Part shown: positions 26,964-35,578 of the stretch, piece after piece
Numbering within the stretch: the stretch's first letter is position 1
How the letters are laid out: every line of letters starts with the position of its first letter
Origin: Peptostreptococcaceae bacterium VA2
Lineage (GTDB): Bacteria; Bacillota; Clostridia; Peptostreptococcales; Peptostreptococcaceae
Direction: 5' to 3'
DNA: 64,000 bases
Assembly: GCA_000686145.1 (NCBI GenBank)
Contig: JMMB01000007.1
Span: 1,426,001-1,490,000 of the forward strand
The notes under the pieces: generated by a model
The model's input: the letters and a program-made list of their open reading frames with translations, nothing else
The model's database searches: none
What the model was told of the DNA's origin: nothing
Position numbers and translations under genes: made by a program

Positions 26964-26992
26964 ATCGCTAAATTTAAATTAGCGATTTTTTT
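26964..26992 (+). terminator. Terminator after signal peptidase I
   Basis: An ATCGCTAA/TTAGCGAT stem with a 7-nt loop is followed by a run of seven T residues. Confidence 0.85.
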
Positions 26993-27083
26993 ATGTGGAA
27001 AAATAAATTTATTTTTAAATCAAATTATAAAAAAATAGGTATTTAATTGATAAAGAGTTTTTTGTTTATAGTATACAATTTTT

Positions 27084-27112
27084 TTGACATTATCTAAAAT
27101 GAGGAGTATTAT
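27084..27112 (+). promoter_or_regulatory. Consensus promoter of SulP transporter gene
   Basis: TTGACA (27084-27089), a 17-bp spacer and TATTAT (27107-27112) give a near-consensus housekeeping promoter. The predicted start at about 27119 gives a 40-nt leader. Confidence 0.65.
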
Positions 27113-27160
27113 GGATGATGTAGTGTCACGTAGAAATATAAAAAAATGAGAGGGGAAATC

Positions 27161-28435
27161 ATGTCGCCTAAGTTATTTAGCATGTTTAAGAATCAAGAGT
27201 TAAGTAGTAGTCAAATCAGAAAAGATATAGTAGCAGGTATAATAGTAGCAATAATAGCTCTACCATTATCAATAGCACTAGCTATATCTTCAGGAGTATC
27301 CCCTGAAAAGGGTCTTATAACTGCAATATTTGCAGGATTTACCATATCCTTACTAGGTGGTAGTAAAGTTCAAATTGGAGGACCGACAGGTGCCTTTGTC
27401 GTAATTGTTTATGGGATAGTAAAAAGTCATGGTATGGATGGACTTATAATAGCAACATTGATGGCGGGTATTTTACTTATTATAATGGGACTTTTAAAAG
27501 TTGGTAATTTAATAAAATATGTTCCCAAAACAATAACAGTAGGTTTCACAAGTGGTATAGCAGTAACACTTCTTATAACTCAGTTTAAGGATTTATTAGG
27601 ATTACAAATTCAAAACGTTCCAGCTGAGGCTATGGAGAAATTAGAAAGCTATATTCACAATATAACAACATTTGATATATTAACTTTTATAGTAGGAATA
27701 GCATGTATATTAATTATGATATACTGGCCTAAAATAAATAAAAATATACCAGGATCTATAATAGCATTAATTTTATCAACATTAGTTGTTAAGGTATTTA
27801 ACATTCAAATAGATACAATAGGAAGCGTATACAATAACTTATCATCAAGTATTCCAGCACCAAGTATACCTGATATGAGTTTAGAAAAAATAGTGCCATT
27901 GATTCAGCCAGCAGTTACGATAGCAGTACTTGCAGGGATAGAGTCTTTATTGTCGTGCGTAGTTTCAGATAAAATGATAGATGATGAGCATGATTCAAAC
28001 ATGGAACTTGTAGCACAAGGGTTAGGAAATATAGCTAGTGCATTGTTTGGAGGAATTCCAGCAACAGGAGCTATAGCAAGGACAGCAGCAAACGTTAAAA
28101 ATGGCGGAAGAAGCCCGATATCGGGTATAGTACATGCCGTAACACTACTTTTAACAATGTTAGTTTTAATGCCACTTGCAAAATTAATTCCGATGACAGT
28201 TTTGTCAGCCATATTAATAATCGTATCTTATAATATGGGGGAGTGGAAAGAAATGAAAGAAATGCTACATTTACCTAAAAAAGACGTAGTAGTTCTTTAT
28301 ACAACTTTTGCACTTACAATAGTATTTGATTTAGTAGTAGCAATCGGAGTAGGAATGGCACTTCATTTAATATTTAGCCTAATGGAAAAGAATAAAGTCA
28401 AAAAAGAGAATTTGGATATGAAAGAAGCTATATAA
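27161..28435 (+). CDS. SulP-family inorganic anion transporter without STAS domain
   Basis: This 424-residue protein has the SulP transmembrane core of about 12-14 helices, including IVAGIIVAIIALPLSIALAI and the GGSKVQIGGPTGAF signature region. The protein ends about 15 residues after the last helix, so the usual cytoplasmic STAS domain is missing. STAS-less forms are known in the family. Substrates range from sulfate to bicarbonate; none can be assigned. ATG 27161 follows GAGGGGAAA. Confidence 0.88.
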   Translation: MSPKLFSMFKNQELSSSQIRKDIVAGIIVAIIALPLSIALAISSGVSPEKGLITAIFAGFTISLLGGSKVQIGGPTGAFVVIVYGIVKSHGMDGLIIATLMAGILLIIMGLLKVGNLIKYVPKTITVGFTSGIAVTLLITQFKDLLGLQIQNVPAEAMEKLESYIHNITTFDILTFIVGIACILIMIYWPKINKNIPGSIIALILSTLVVKVFNIQIDTIGSVYNNLSSSIPAPSIPDMSLEKIVPLIQPAVTIAVLAGIESLLSCVVSDKMIDDEHDSNMELVAQGLGNIASALFGGIPATGAIARTAANVKNGGRSPISGIVHAVTLLLTMLVLMPLAKLIPMTVLSAILIIVSYNMGEWKEMKEMLHLPKKDVVVLYTTFALTIVFDLVVAIGVGMALHLIFSLMEKNKVKKENLDMKEAI

Positions 28436-28443
28436 AAAAACGC

Positions 28444-28494
28444 ATAAGAATAGAAGTATATTTAACTATATGTTAAATATACTTCTATTCTTAT
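28444..28494. repeat. Perfect 23-bp hairpin after SulP gene
   Basis: Arms 28444-28466 and 28472-28494 are fully complementary around TATAT. On the plus strand there is no T-tract after it; on the minus strand the hairpin is followed by GCG and seven T residues. Its length and perfection are unusual for a simple terminator. Confidence 0.75.
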
Positions 28495-28547
28495 ACAATA
28501 ATAAAATAAAATTGGAATTAGGTTAGTTTATTAACAATATTTGTTTG

Positions 28548-28556
28548 TGGTATAAT
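28548..28556 (+). promoter_or_regulatory. Extended -10 promoter before ABC pseudogenes
   Basis: TGGTATAAT is a perfect extended -10. A GAGGAGG site and ATG (28587) follow, but the ATG frame stops after two codons, so the promoter now drives a dead gene. Confidence 0.5.
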
Positions 28557-28585
28557 TAACACAAAAAGTAAAAAGAGGAGGAAAA

Positions 28586-29050
28586 TATGGACTAAGCTAT
28601 GAAAAATGTGATGATAAAGCTAAAAGGTTAATGAAAGTATTAGGAATAGAACATGCCTATGAAAGTAGACTATCATCTTTTTCAAAGGGGATGAAACAAA
28701 AGGTAGTTATAATAAGTTCATTAATTTACAATCCAGATATATTATTTTTAGATGAGCCACTAAGTGGACTTGATGCTAACAGTGTTCTTTTAATAAAAGA
28801 AATTTTATAGAAACTAAAAGAAGAAGGAAAGACTATATTTTATTCATCTCACATAATGGAAGTAGTACAAAAGCTTAGTGATAGAATAATACTTTTAAAT
28901 GAAGGTAAAATAGTTGCTGATGGTAATTTTGAACAAATTAAAGATTGCAGTTTTGATGGTTCACTAGAGGAAATATTTAATACACTTACAGGATTTGAAG
29001 ACCACGATAATTTATGTAGTGAATTTGTAAGTATACTTAAAGAGGTATAA
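28586..29050 (+). pseudogene. ABC transporter ATPase remnant (ABC-2 type)
   Basis: Only the C-terminal half is present: a degenerate signature SSFSKGMKQKV, Walker B ILFLDEP, SGLDA and the H-loop FYSSHIMEVV. Walker A and the first ~80 residues are missing. The old ribosome binding site and ATG now abut this segment in another frame, indicating an internal deletion. A TAG at 28808 interrupts the remaining frame (between KEIL and KLKEEGK). Confidence 0.85.
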
Positions 29051-29052
29051 TT

Positions 29053-30042
29053 ATGAAAGAATTATGTATATTAAAGATACTAGACTTATTCAAAGGTGTA
29101 TACAAAGCACTTGGTATAAACTATGAAATAATGAGATTAATAGTAAATTCTAAACTTATTATGGATGGTAGACGTGGTCAAAACATATTAAACAGTGACT
29201 CAGAAGTTAAAGATAAAAACTATTTTTATATTAGTTTAATAGTATATGCAATAATAGGTTTATTTTTGTTGTAGGATTTCAATTTGTAGTAAATACATTT
29301 GAATTTGTTAATTTAGAATTTATATATGAACCTAAAATGTGGAATATATTTATTCCTTCTATGTGGTTTGCATCAAATTTTAGCTTAATTAATGAATCAG
29401 GAGTTAGTAATATATTAAGAATAATGAGTATTTAATCATTAGTAGTACCTATTATTTCAATATATATATATTAAGTTAATACCAAAATTTGAATATAATC
29501 TTCAAAAGCTAAGTGACAATACTTATAAAAACAAGAATACTAAAGAAAAAATGTCGTCAAAAATAAGTAAAATTATATGCAAAACAAACAAAGAAAAAGC
29601 ATTTTTTGATTTTTTATATAATATTCTTAATAAAGACAGAGATTTTAAGACAAAAGTATATCCGACTTTAGCTATGGGTGCAGTTATGCCATTTGTAATT
29701 CTAATGTCTATGTATGATAAAAGTGGTATAGGAAACTATATAGAAAGTTTAAGAGGTAGCTCGTATTATCTTATGGGTTATATGTGTGTGTTGATGAGTC
29801 AAAGCATAATAACTACTGTTAAGTTTTCAAATCAATACGAAGTAGCATGGATTTATGATGTACTTCCACTAAAAGATAAAAGTGATATATATACTGCTAT
29901 GTTTAAAGCAGGTATCTACAAGTTAATAGTACCTATATTTGTATTTATGGGTAAATGAAAATTTAGTATTTACAATAATTTATTTAATAGCATTATTGAT
30001 AGTTATAAAATTAATTTGGAAGAATGTGTTTACAATAGATAA
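29053..30042 (+). pseudogene. ABC-2 type permease remnant
   Basis: The frame starts at ATG 29053, three bases after the ATPase remnant, and runs 73 codons to a stop near 29272. Homologous-looking hydrophobic sequence continues in other frames (FEFVNLEFIYEPKMWN, then a 135-codon open stretch at 29551-29958 and a tail to about 30042). At least three frame disruptions are needed to join them. It was the membrane partner of the upstream ATPase. Confidence 0.75.
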
Positions 30043-30053
30043 ATAAATATTTA

Positions 30054-30099
30054 AAAGGAGTATTTCTTAATGAAAAAAATCATTTAGAAATACTCCTTT
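30054..30099. terminator. Hairpin between ABC remnant and aspartate decarboxylase
   Basis: AAAGGAGTATTTCT pairs with AGAAATACTCCTTT, extended by AATG/CATT after one mismatch. It lies at the 3' end of the minus-strand gene. Confidence 0.65.
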
Positions 30100-30101
30100 A
30101 T

Positions 30102-31727
30102 TTAATTGTTTTTCCATTTGTTAACGTAACCATCTAAAATCTTTTTAAGTGCAACACCTATTTGAGAGTAAGCTTCGTCATAAAGGTTTGCTAGTGAAAT
30201 TCTGATAGACCATTTAGGTCCTGCAAATCCACCACCACTTAATAAAACTATAGAAGATTCTTCTGCTAAAGCAAACAAGACTTCCACTGGTTTATAGTTT
30301 TTTTCTAGATAGTTAGCAAAATCTTTTCCATGATGAGTTTGTGCCCATTGTAATAAGTCAAATTGAGTATAATAAGCTGCGTCATTAGGGTTGGCAGTTA
30401 ACTCAAGACCTAAACTATCAAACAATAATTTTTGTCTAGTATGGCAAATATCTATAGTCATATTTTTATAAATATTTTCTTTGTCAATTAATGCTGAAGC
30501 TGAGAAAAATGCCATCTGTACTTGTTGAGGAGTAGAAAGACCGGCAGTATGATTAAGTGCAACTTGTCTACTATCTGCGACTATTCTATCTATAAAAGGA
30601 ACTTTTTCAGGATGAGTGTTCATGTCAGAGTATCTTTTGTTAGTTCTCTTTTTTATAGAATAAGGAAGCTCATCTATAAGTTTATCAAATACATTTTTTT
30701 CATGAAGCGCAAGTGTTCCTAATCTCCATCCTGTTACACCAAAATATTTAGAGTAAGAATAAGAACCAATTGTATTATAAGGAAGCTTAGCCATTAAAGA
30801 CTCAAACCCATGTACAAATGTGCCATAAACATCATCGCATATAATCATTAAATCAGAATTGTGATTTTTAACTATATCTACTAATTTTTCACTAGCTTTA
30901 GGAGATATAGCGACAGATGGAGGATTGCTAGGATTTACAACAAATAAAGCTTTTATATCGTTGTCCATAAGTTTTTCTAATTCTTCTTTAGAACATTGCC
31001 AAGTGTGTTTTCCGTCTTTAGTTTTTTCGTCTGCATTTATGTAAACAACCTCAAATTCGTATCTTGGAAGATGTGGAATTTCTAAATAAGGTGTAAATAT
31101 AGGTGTCATTATAGCGACTTTGTCACCTTTTAATAATAAATTATTTGCAATAAGTGAATCAAAAACATAACACATAGCAGCTGTTGCACCCTCTACGGCA
31201 AAAACGTTGAAATTTCCACCTTCACAAACATTGTACTTCATCTCTTGAATTAAATATTCTTTAACTATTTTTTCTATATGGACTAGCATTCTGTCAGGAA
31301 AAGGATAGTTATCTCCAATTATTGCATCAGTCAATTCATATACAAAACTATCGGGGTCAAATTTAAGAGTATTGATTCCATAGTCGATAATTTTCTTTAA
31401 AAAGCCTATTTCTGGCATAGTAGGATTTTTTTCAATATATTTGTATAGTCTAGAAGCTATGTTAGTCTTTCTAGGCATGCCAGAAAGTGGACCTTGATTC
31501 CAAGATTGTCTACTTTCTTGGATTGCAAAGTGACCAAATGTAAAAAATGCTTCACGAGGAAGATGTGATATCCAGTTTGGGTTACCTCTTCCTGCATCAA
31601 GTAAAGTACGAGTACTTTTTTTGTTAGGCTTGGTAGCTAGTTCTAGCAGTTTATTTTTAAATTCAAAAGGACTAATTTTTCCATATATGTTTTCTAGTTC
31701 TTGTCGTTTAATATTGATAGGTTCCAT
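30102..31727 (-). CDS. Aspartate 4-decarboxylase (bifunctional with aspartate aminotransferase)
   Basis: This 541-residue PLP enzyme of the class I aminotransferase fold is long enough to match AsdA-type aspartate 4-decarboxylases (about 530-540 residues) and not ordinary aminotransferases (about 400). The N-terminal extension with DAGRGNPNW and the insertion around AIQESRQSWNQGP are typical. The PLP lysine is in SYSKYFGVTGWR, with NPSNPPS and the Asp in ICDDVYGTF. It converts aspartate to alanine plus CO2. No aspartate-alanine antiporter (AspT) lies next to it. AAGGAGAATTTAT precedes the start on the minus strand. Confidence 0.9.
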   Translation of the reverse strand: MEPINIKRQELENIYGKISPFEFKNKLLELATKPNKKSTRTLLDAGRGNPNWISHLPREAFFTFGHFAIQESRQSWNQGPLSGMPRKTNIASRLYKYIEKNPTMPEIGFLKKIIDYGINTLKFDPDSFVYELTDAIIGDNYPFPDRMLVHIEKIVKEYLIQEMKYNVCEGGNFNVFAVEGATAAMCYVFDSLIANNLLLKGDKVAIMTPIFTPYLEIPHLPRYEFEVVYINADEKTKDGKHTWQCSKEELEKLMDNDIKALFVVNPSNPPSVAISPKASEKLVDIVKNHNSDLMIICDDVYGTFVHGFESLMAKLPYNTIGSYSYSKYFGVTGWRLGTLALHEKNVFDKLIDELPYSIKKRTNKRYSDMNTHPEKVPFIDRIVADSRQVALNHTAGLSTPQQVQMAFFSASALIDKENIYKNMTIDICHTRQKLLFDSLGLELTANPNDAAYYTQFDLLQWAQTHHGKDFANYLEKNYKPVEVLFALAEESSIVLLSGGGFAGPKWSIRISLANLYDEAYSQIGVALKKILDGYVNKWKNN

Positions 31728-31829
31728 AATAAATTCTCCTTAAATTACTTTATTAAGTTTTTTAACTATAATATGTATCATTTGTTATTTTTAACGATAA
31801 CATGTATTATTTGTTAATTAAATATTATA

Positions 31830-32252
31830 TTAAGCTCTGAAACTTTTAACCTTTTCAATTAACTTTAAGTCTTCTTCAGTTTGAGCTTTATCAAGTACTA
31901 AGTTATGTGGCATTTTAACACCTTTATCATCTATACAAACAAATGTTAAGAAACCATCTACTAAAATTTTATCATCATCATTTCTAATAACTTTTCCATA
32001 AGCTGTTAAGCTAGTTTTTCCAACATGACAAATCTTAGTTTGAATATGTATTATGTCTCCTTTTTGTATAGGCGAATTAAAATTAAGTTCATGTACTTTA
32101 ACACAAACTAAATTTTCTGGATGTTTGTATTCTTTTGCAGCAGCTATAAAACAACCTTCAACAAACCACTCAGACATTCTACCTGCAAATAGTGTTCCAT
32201 GATGATTTAAATCTTCACTTTTAACTAATTTATAAATATCATAATAATTCAT
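31830..32252 (-). CDS. Acyl-CoA thioesterase (hotdog fold)
   Basis: A predicted single-hotdog-domain thioesterase of 140 residues, similar to YciA/BFIT-type enzymes. The active-site helix reads LNHHGTLFAGRMSEW, matching the family's NxxGxxFGG-type motif, and KGDIIHIQTKICHVGKTS forms the central strands. The start at 32252 is chosen because GGAGGG lies 5 bases upstream; the frame is open for 31 more codons with no site. The acyl substrate is unknown. Confidence 0.82.
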   Translation of the reverse strand: MNYYDIYKLVKSEDLNHHGTLFAGRMSEWFVEGCFIAAAKEYKHPENLVCVKVHELNFNSPIQKGDIIHIQTKICHVGKTSLTAYGKVIRNDDDKILVDGFLTFVCIDDKGVKMPHNLVLDKAQTEEDLKLIEKVKSFRA

Positions 32253-32388
32253 AATACCCTCCATAGACTTTATTTTATTATCTAAAAAATATAGATACCT
32301 ATAATTTTCTATATAGTAAAACAGTTTTCCTTTTATAAAAAACAATTTAACACAAATTTAAATGTAAGTAAATATTGTAGCAATTAAA

Positions 32389-32419
32389 AAAGGAACTAAT
32401 CTTTGAGATTAGTTCCTTT
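32389..32419 (-). terminator. Terminator of DUF1002 gene
   Basis: A perfect 14-bp stem (32389-32402 with 32406-32419) has a 3-nt loop. On the minus strand it is followed by six T residues. Confidence 0.8.
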
Positions 32420-32445
32420 AAAATCAATTATATTAGAACTGATTT

Positions 32446-33618
32446 TTATTGAGCTGGTGGTATTTCACTACCTTGAGTATTTTCTTGAGAAGGTGTTTCT
32501 AAAGAAGTCTCAGGAGCATTACTATTTTCAGTTGTAGCATTTTTAGGTTGTGTAGTCTCAGTATTAGCGTTGTTATTGTTTGAATTAAATAAGTTGCTAA
32601 ACCAATTCATTATTTTAGCAAAGAATCCTTCTACTTCTTGAGTTGAAGGTAAATTAACTGCTTTTTCATCAGTAGCATTTATTTTTGCATCTTTACCAAG
32701 CAATTCATCATTAGTAGTTTCTAATATACCTAAGTCATTACTTCCTTTAAATAAGTTACCAAACCAATTTGATATAGAATCAAATATTCCGGAGCTTTTA
32801 ACACTTTCTCCTAGTTGTTGTAAATTTTGATCAACATTATTAGATACGTTTGATAAAGTATCTTTTATTTTATTGTAGTCATAATCTTGTTGTGCGATTT
32901 TTGACATTAATGCTTCGATTTGTTTAAATTGATCATCAGTTAAATTTACATTATAGTTGTTAGTTATATTGTTTATAGTTTCTGCTATTTGAGCAGTATC
33001 AGAAGTACCATTTTTTATGATTTCTGATTTAATATCATTAATTACACCTGTAGCTTTATCTTGACCAATAGCATCACCTAAATCTCCAGTAGTAACTAAT
33101 TCCTCAGTAGCAAGTTCTTTTTTATCTTCAGGTAGAGCTTTCCCAGTAGCATCCTCAAAAGCTTTCATAACACCAGTTAAGGCTCCAGTTCCTGAAACTG
33201 CAAAAGGTGCAGCTGCTATTACGTTGGCATTTTCAACACCAGCAGTTGATAGAGTAGTTGCTATCATAGAACTTGTGACCCATGTAAGGTTAGCCGTCTT
33301 AACATTTATTCCGTTTCCTTTAGAAGTAGGTTCTACATAAGAACAAGAAATTGTTATTTTACCAAGTTGTTCCTCACCAGCAACTCCTTGTAAATATTTT
33401 CTTTCCTCTGCGTTGTTAACTTCTAAAACAACTGCTTCATTTTCATTAACTCCAAAATATTTTAACATTTGTTGTTTTTGTTCTGGTTTTAAGTTTGCAC
33501 CAAGAGTTACAACTTTACTACTATCAGCAAATGCTAAAGTAATAGTTGATAAACTAAGTGCAAAGGCAAGAGTTAGTGTTATTGCCTTCTTTTTTAAATT
33601 TTTAAATCCTTTATTCAT
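32446..33618 (-). CDS. Secreted DUF1002 family protein
   Basis: This 390-residue exported protein starts with a Sec signal peptide (KKKAITLTLAFALSLSTITLAFA, cleavage near residue 33). The DUF1002 domain spans about residues 35-260 (TLGANLKPEQKQQMLKYFGV, then ATLSTAGVENANVIAAAPF). Two short amphipathic segments, SISNWFGNLFKGSN and KIMNWFSNLFNSNN, repeat in the C-terminal third. A Thr/Asn/Pro-rich tail follows. No cell-wall anchor is visible. The function of DUF1002 is unknown. The start at 33618 has AAAGGA nine bases upstream. Confidence 0.82.
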   Translation of the reverse strand: MNKGFKNLKKKAITLTLAFALSLSTITLAFADSSKVVTLGANLKPEQKQQMLKYFGVNENEAVVLEVNNAEERKYLQGVAGEEQLGKITISCSYVEPTSKGNGINVKTANLTWVTSSMIATTLSTAGVENANVIAAAPFAVSGTGALTGVMKAFEDATGKALPEDKKELATEELVTTGDLGDAIGQDKATGVINDIKSEIIKNGTSDTAQIAETINNITNNYNVNLTDDQFKQIEALMSKIAQQDYDYNKIKDTLSNVSNNVDQNLQQLGESVKSSGIFDSISNWFGNLFKGSNDLGILETTNDELLGKDAKINATDEKAVNLPSTQEVEGFFAKIMNWFSNLFNSNNNNANTETTQPKNATTENSNAPETSLETPSQENTQGSEIPPAQ

Positions 33619-33851
33619 AAATTTCATTCCTTTCAACTTTAAAAGTTAAACCATAATATAACCCCATTATATTATACTATAAACCATTTTTGAGGGGAAG
33701 GGAATTACAAGTTGGTAACAAAACTCAGAAAAATATGTAAGCAAAATTAAAAATAAGCTCTTTATAAATATATTGTAAATGAATTTTACTTATGCTTGTG
33801 GGACAAAATAAAAAAGTCTAAAACTGAGAATTATAAAAAAGGAGGAATAGT

Positions 33852-35576
33852 ATGCTTAAATTACTAAAAGGTTTAAGTAGATACAAAGGCATGATAATTC
33901 TTATATTTGCTTTAGTATTTATTCAATCCTTATCGGATGTTTATCTCCCTAATTTAATGAGTGATATAGTAGATAAAGGTGTGGTAAATAGTGATACAAA
34001 TTATATTATAAATACTGGATTTAAAATGATATTGGTAACAATTATAGGAGGAATTGTAACTGTTACTGCAAGTTATTTTTCATCTAAAGTAGCTATGGGA
34101 TTTGGTAGGGATTTAAGAAATAAAGTATTTGAGAAAGTAGAAAATTTTTCGTTAGATGAGTTTAATCAAATAGGAACAGCATCTCTTATAACTAGAACTA
34201 CAAACGATATAACTCAAATACAACAAGTACTAATGATAATGCTAAGAATGATGTTATATGCACCAATGGTTGCTATTGGAGCAAGTATAATGGCTATAAA
34301 AAAAGATGCCAAGCTTTCTTTAGTTATATTAGTAGCAATGCCAATACTTATTATAAGTATTGCTCTTATACTAAAACGAGCAGTACCGCTTTTTAAGTCG
34401 ATGCAAAAAAACGTAGACAATTTAAATAGAGTACTTCGTGAAAATTTAATAGGTGTAAGAGTTATTAGGGTGTTTAATAAAGTAGAAGTAGAAAGTAAAA
34501 GATTTGAAGGTGCAAGTTTTAATTTATGTGATGTTGCAATTAAGGCGAATCAAACAATAACTTTACTTATGCCACTTATGATGCTTGTAATAAATATAAG
34601 TATTTTAGCTGTAGTTTGGTTTGGAGGAGTTAGAATAGAAAATGGTAGTATGCAGGTTGGAGATTTAATTGCATTTATACAATACTTATCTCAAATAATG
34701 TTTGCACTTACGATGCTTTCTATGATGTTTGTTATGATACCTCGTGCATCAGCATCAGCAACTAGAATAAATGAAATTTTAGATATAAATCAAACACTAA
34801 AAGATAAAGAAAATGATCTAAAAGAAACTAATATAAAGGGTTATGTAGAGTTTAAAAATGTAAGTTTTTCTTATGAAAAAGATAGTGAAAAAGTATTAAG
34901 TGATATAAGTTTTATAAGTAAGCCAGGTGAAACTACTGCAATAATTGGAGGAACGGGTTCAGGTAAATCAACTTTAGTTAAATTAATACCAAGATTCTTT
35001 GATGCAACTGAAGGAGAAGTATTAGTAGATGGAGTAAATGTTAAAGACTTAAATTCCAACTATCTAAGAGAAAAAATAGGATATGTACCACAAAAGGCGA
35101 TATTATTTAGTGGAAGCATATTCGAAAATTTAAAATATGGCAAGGATGACGCAAGTATTGAAGATGTAAGAAAAGCAATAGAGGCAGCACAGGCAAAAGA
35201 CTTTGTAGATAATATGGAAAATAAAGAAGAAACTATTATATCCCAAGGTGGGACTAACGTATCAGGTGGTCAAAAGCAAAGACTATCAATTGCACGAGCA
35301 ATTATAAAAAAACCAGAAATTTATATATTTGATGATAGTTTTTCTGCGCTAGATTTTAAAACAGACAAAGCACTTCGTAAATCTTTAGTAGATGAAACAA
35401 AAGAATCAACAGTAATACTAGTAGCACAAAGAGTATCAAGTGTAATCGATGCAACTAGGATAATAGTATTAGATGATGGTAAAGTTGCAGGAATTGGAAC
35501 TCATAAAGAATTATTAGATACTTGTGATATATATAAAGAAATAGTATCCTCACAACTTTCAAAGGAGGAGATGTAG
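33852..35576 (+). CDS. Heterodimeric ABC exporter, subunit with degenerate catalytic residues
   Basis: This 574-residue half-transporter has six helices (residues 1-310) fused to an ATPase domain. Walker A is GGTGSGKST (about 366) and the signature VSGGQKQR is intact. After Walker B the catalytic Glu is Asp (IYIFDDSFSALD), and the H-loop His is Gln (LVAQRVS). This is the pattern of the degenerate-site partner in heterodimeric exporters such as TM287/288, BmrCD and LmrCD. The partner gene begins three bases after its stop. It likely exports drugs, lipids or peptides. Confidence 0.93.
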   Translation: MLKLLKGLSRYKGMIILIFALVFIQSLSDVYLPNLMSDIVDKGVVNSDTNYIINTGFKMILVTIIGGIVTVTASYFSSKVAMGFGRDLRNKVFEKVENFSLDEFNQIGTASLITRTTNDITQIQQVLMIMLRMMLYAPMVAIGASIMAIKKDAKLSLVILVAMPILIISIALILKRAVPLFKSMQKNVDNLNRVLRENLIGVRVIRVFNKVEVESKRFEGASFNLCDVAIKANQTITLLMPLMMLVINISILAVVWFGGVRIENGSMQVGDLIAFIQYLSQIMFALTMLSMMFVMIPRASASATRINEILDINQTLKDKENDLKETNIKGYVEFKNVSFSYEKDSEKVLSDISFISKPGETTAIIGGTGSGKSTLVKLIPRFFDATEGEVLVDGVNVKDLNSNYLREKIGYVPQKAILFSGSIFENLKYGKDDASIEDVRKAIEAAQAKDFVDNMENKEETIISQGGTNVSGGQKQRLSIARAIIKKPEIYIFDDSFSALDFKTDKALRKSLVDETKESTVILVAQRVSSVIDATRIIVLDDGKVAGIGTHKELLDTCDIYKEIVSSQLSKEEM

Positions 35577-35578
35577 AT

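Noticed and set aside
27111-27149. Possible 12-codon leader peptide before the SulP gene, with GAGGAG upstream
   Set aside because: Its start codon overlaps the -10 element of a near-consensus promoter, so it would lie upstream of the transcription start.
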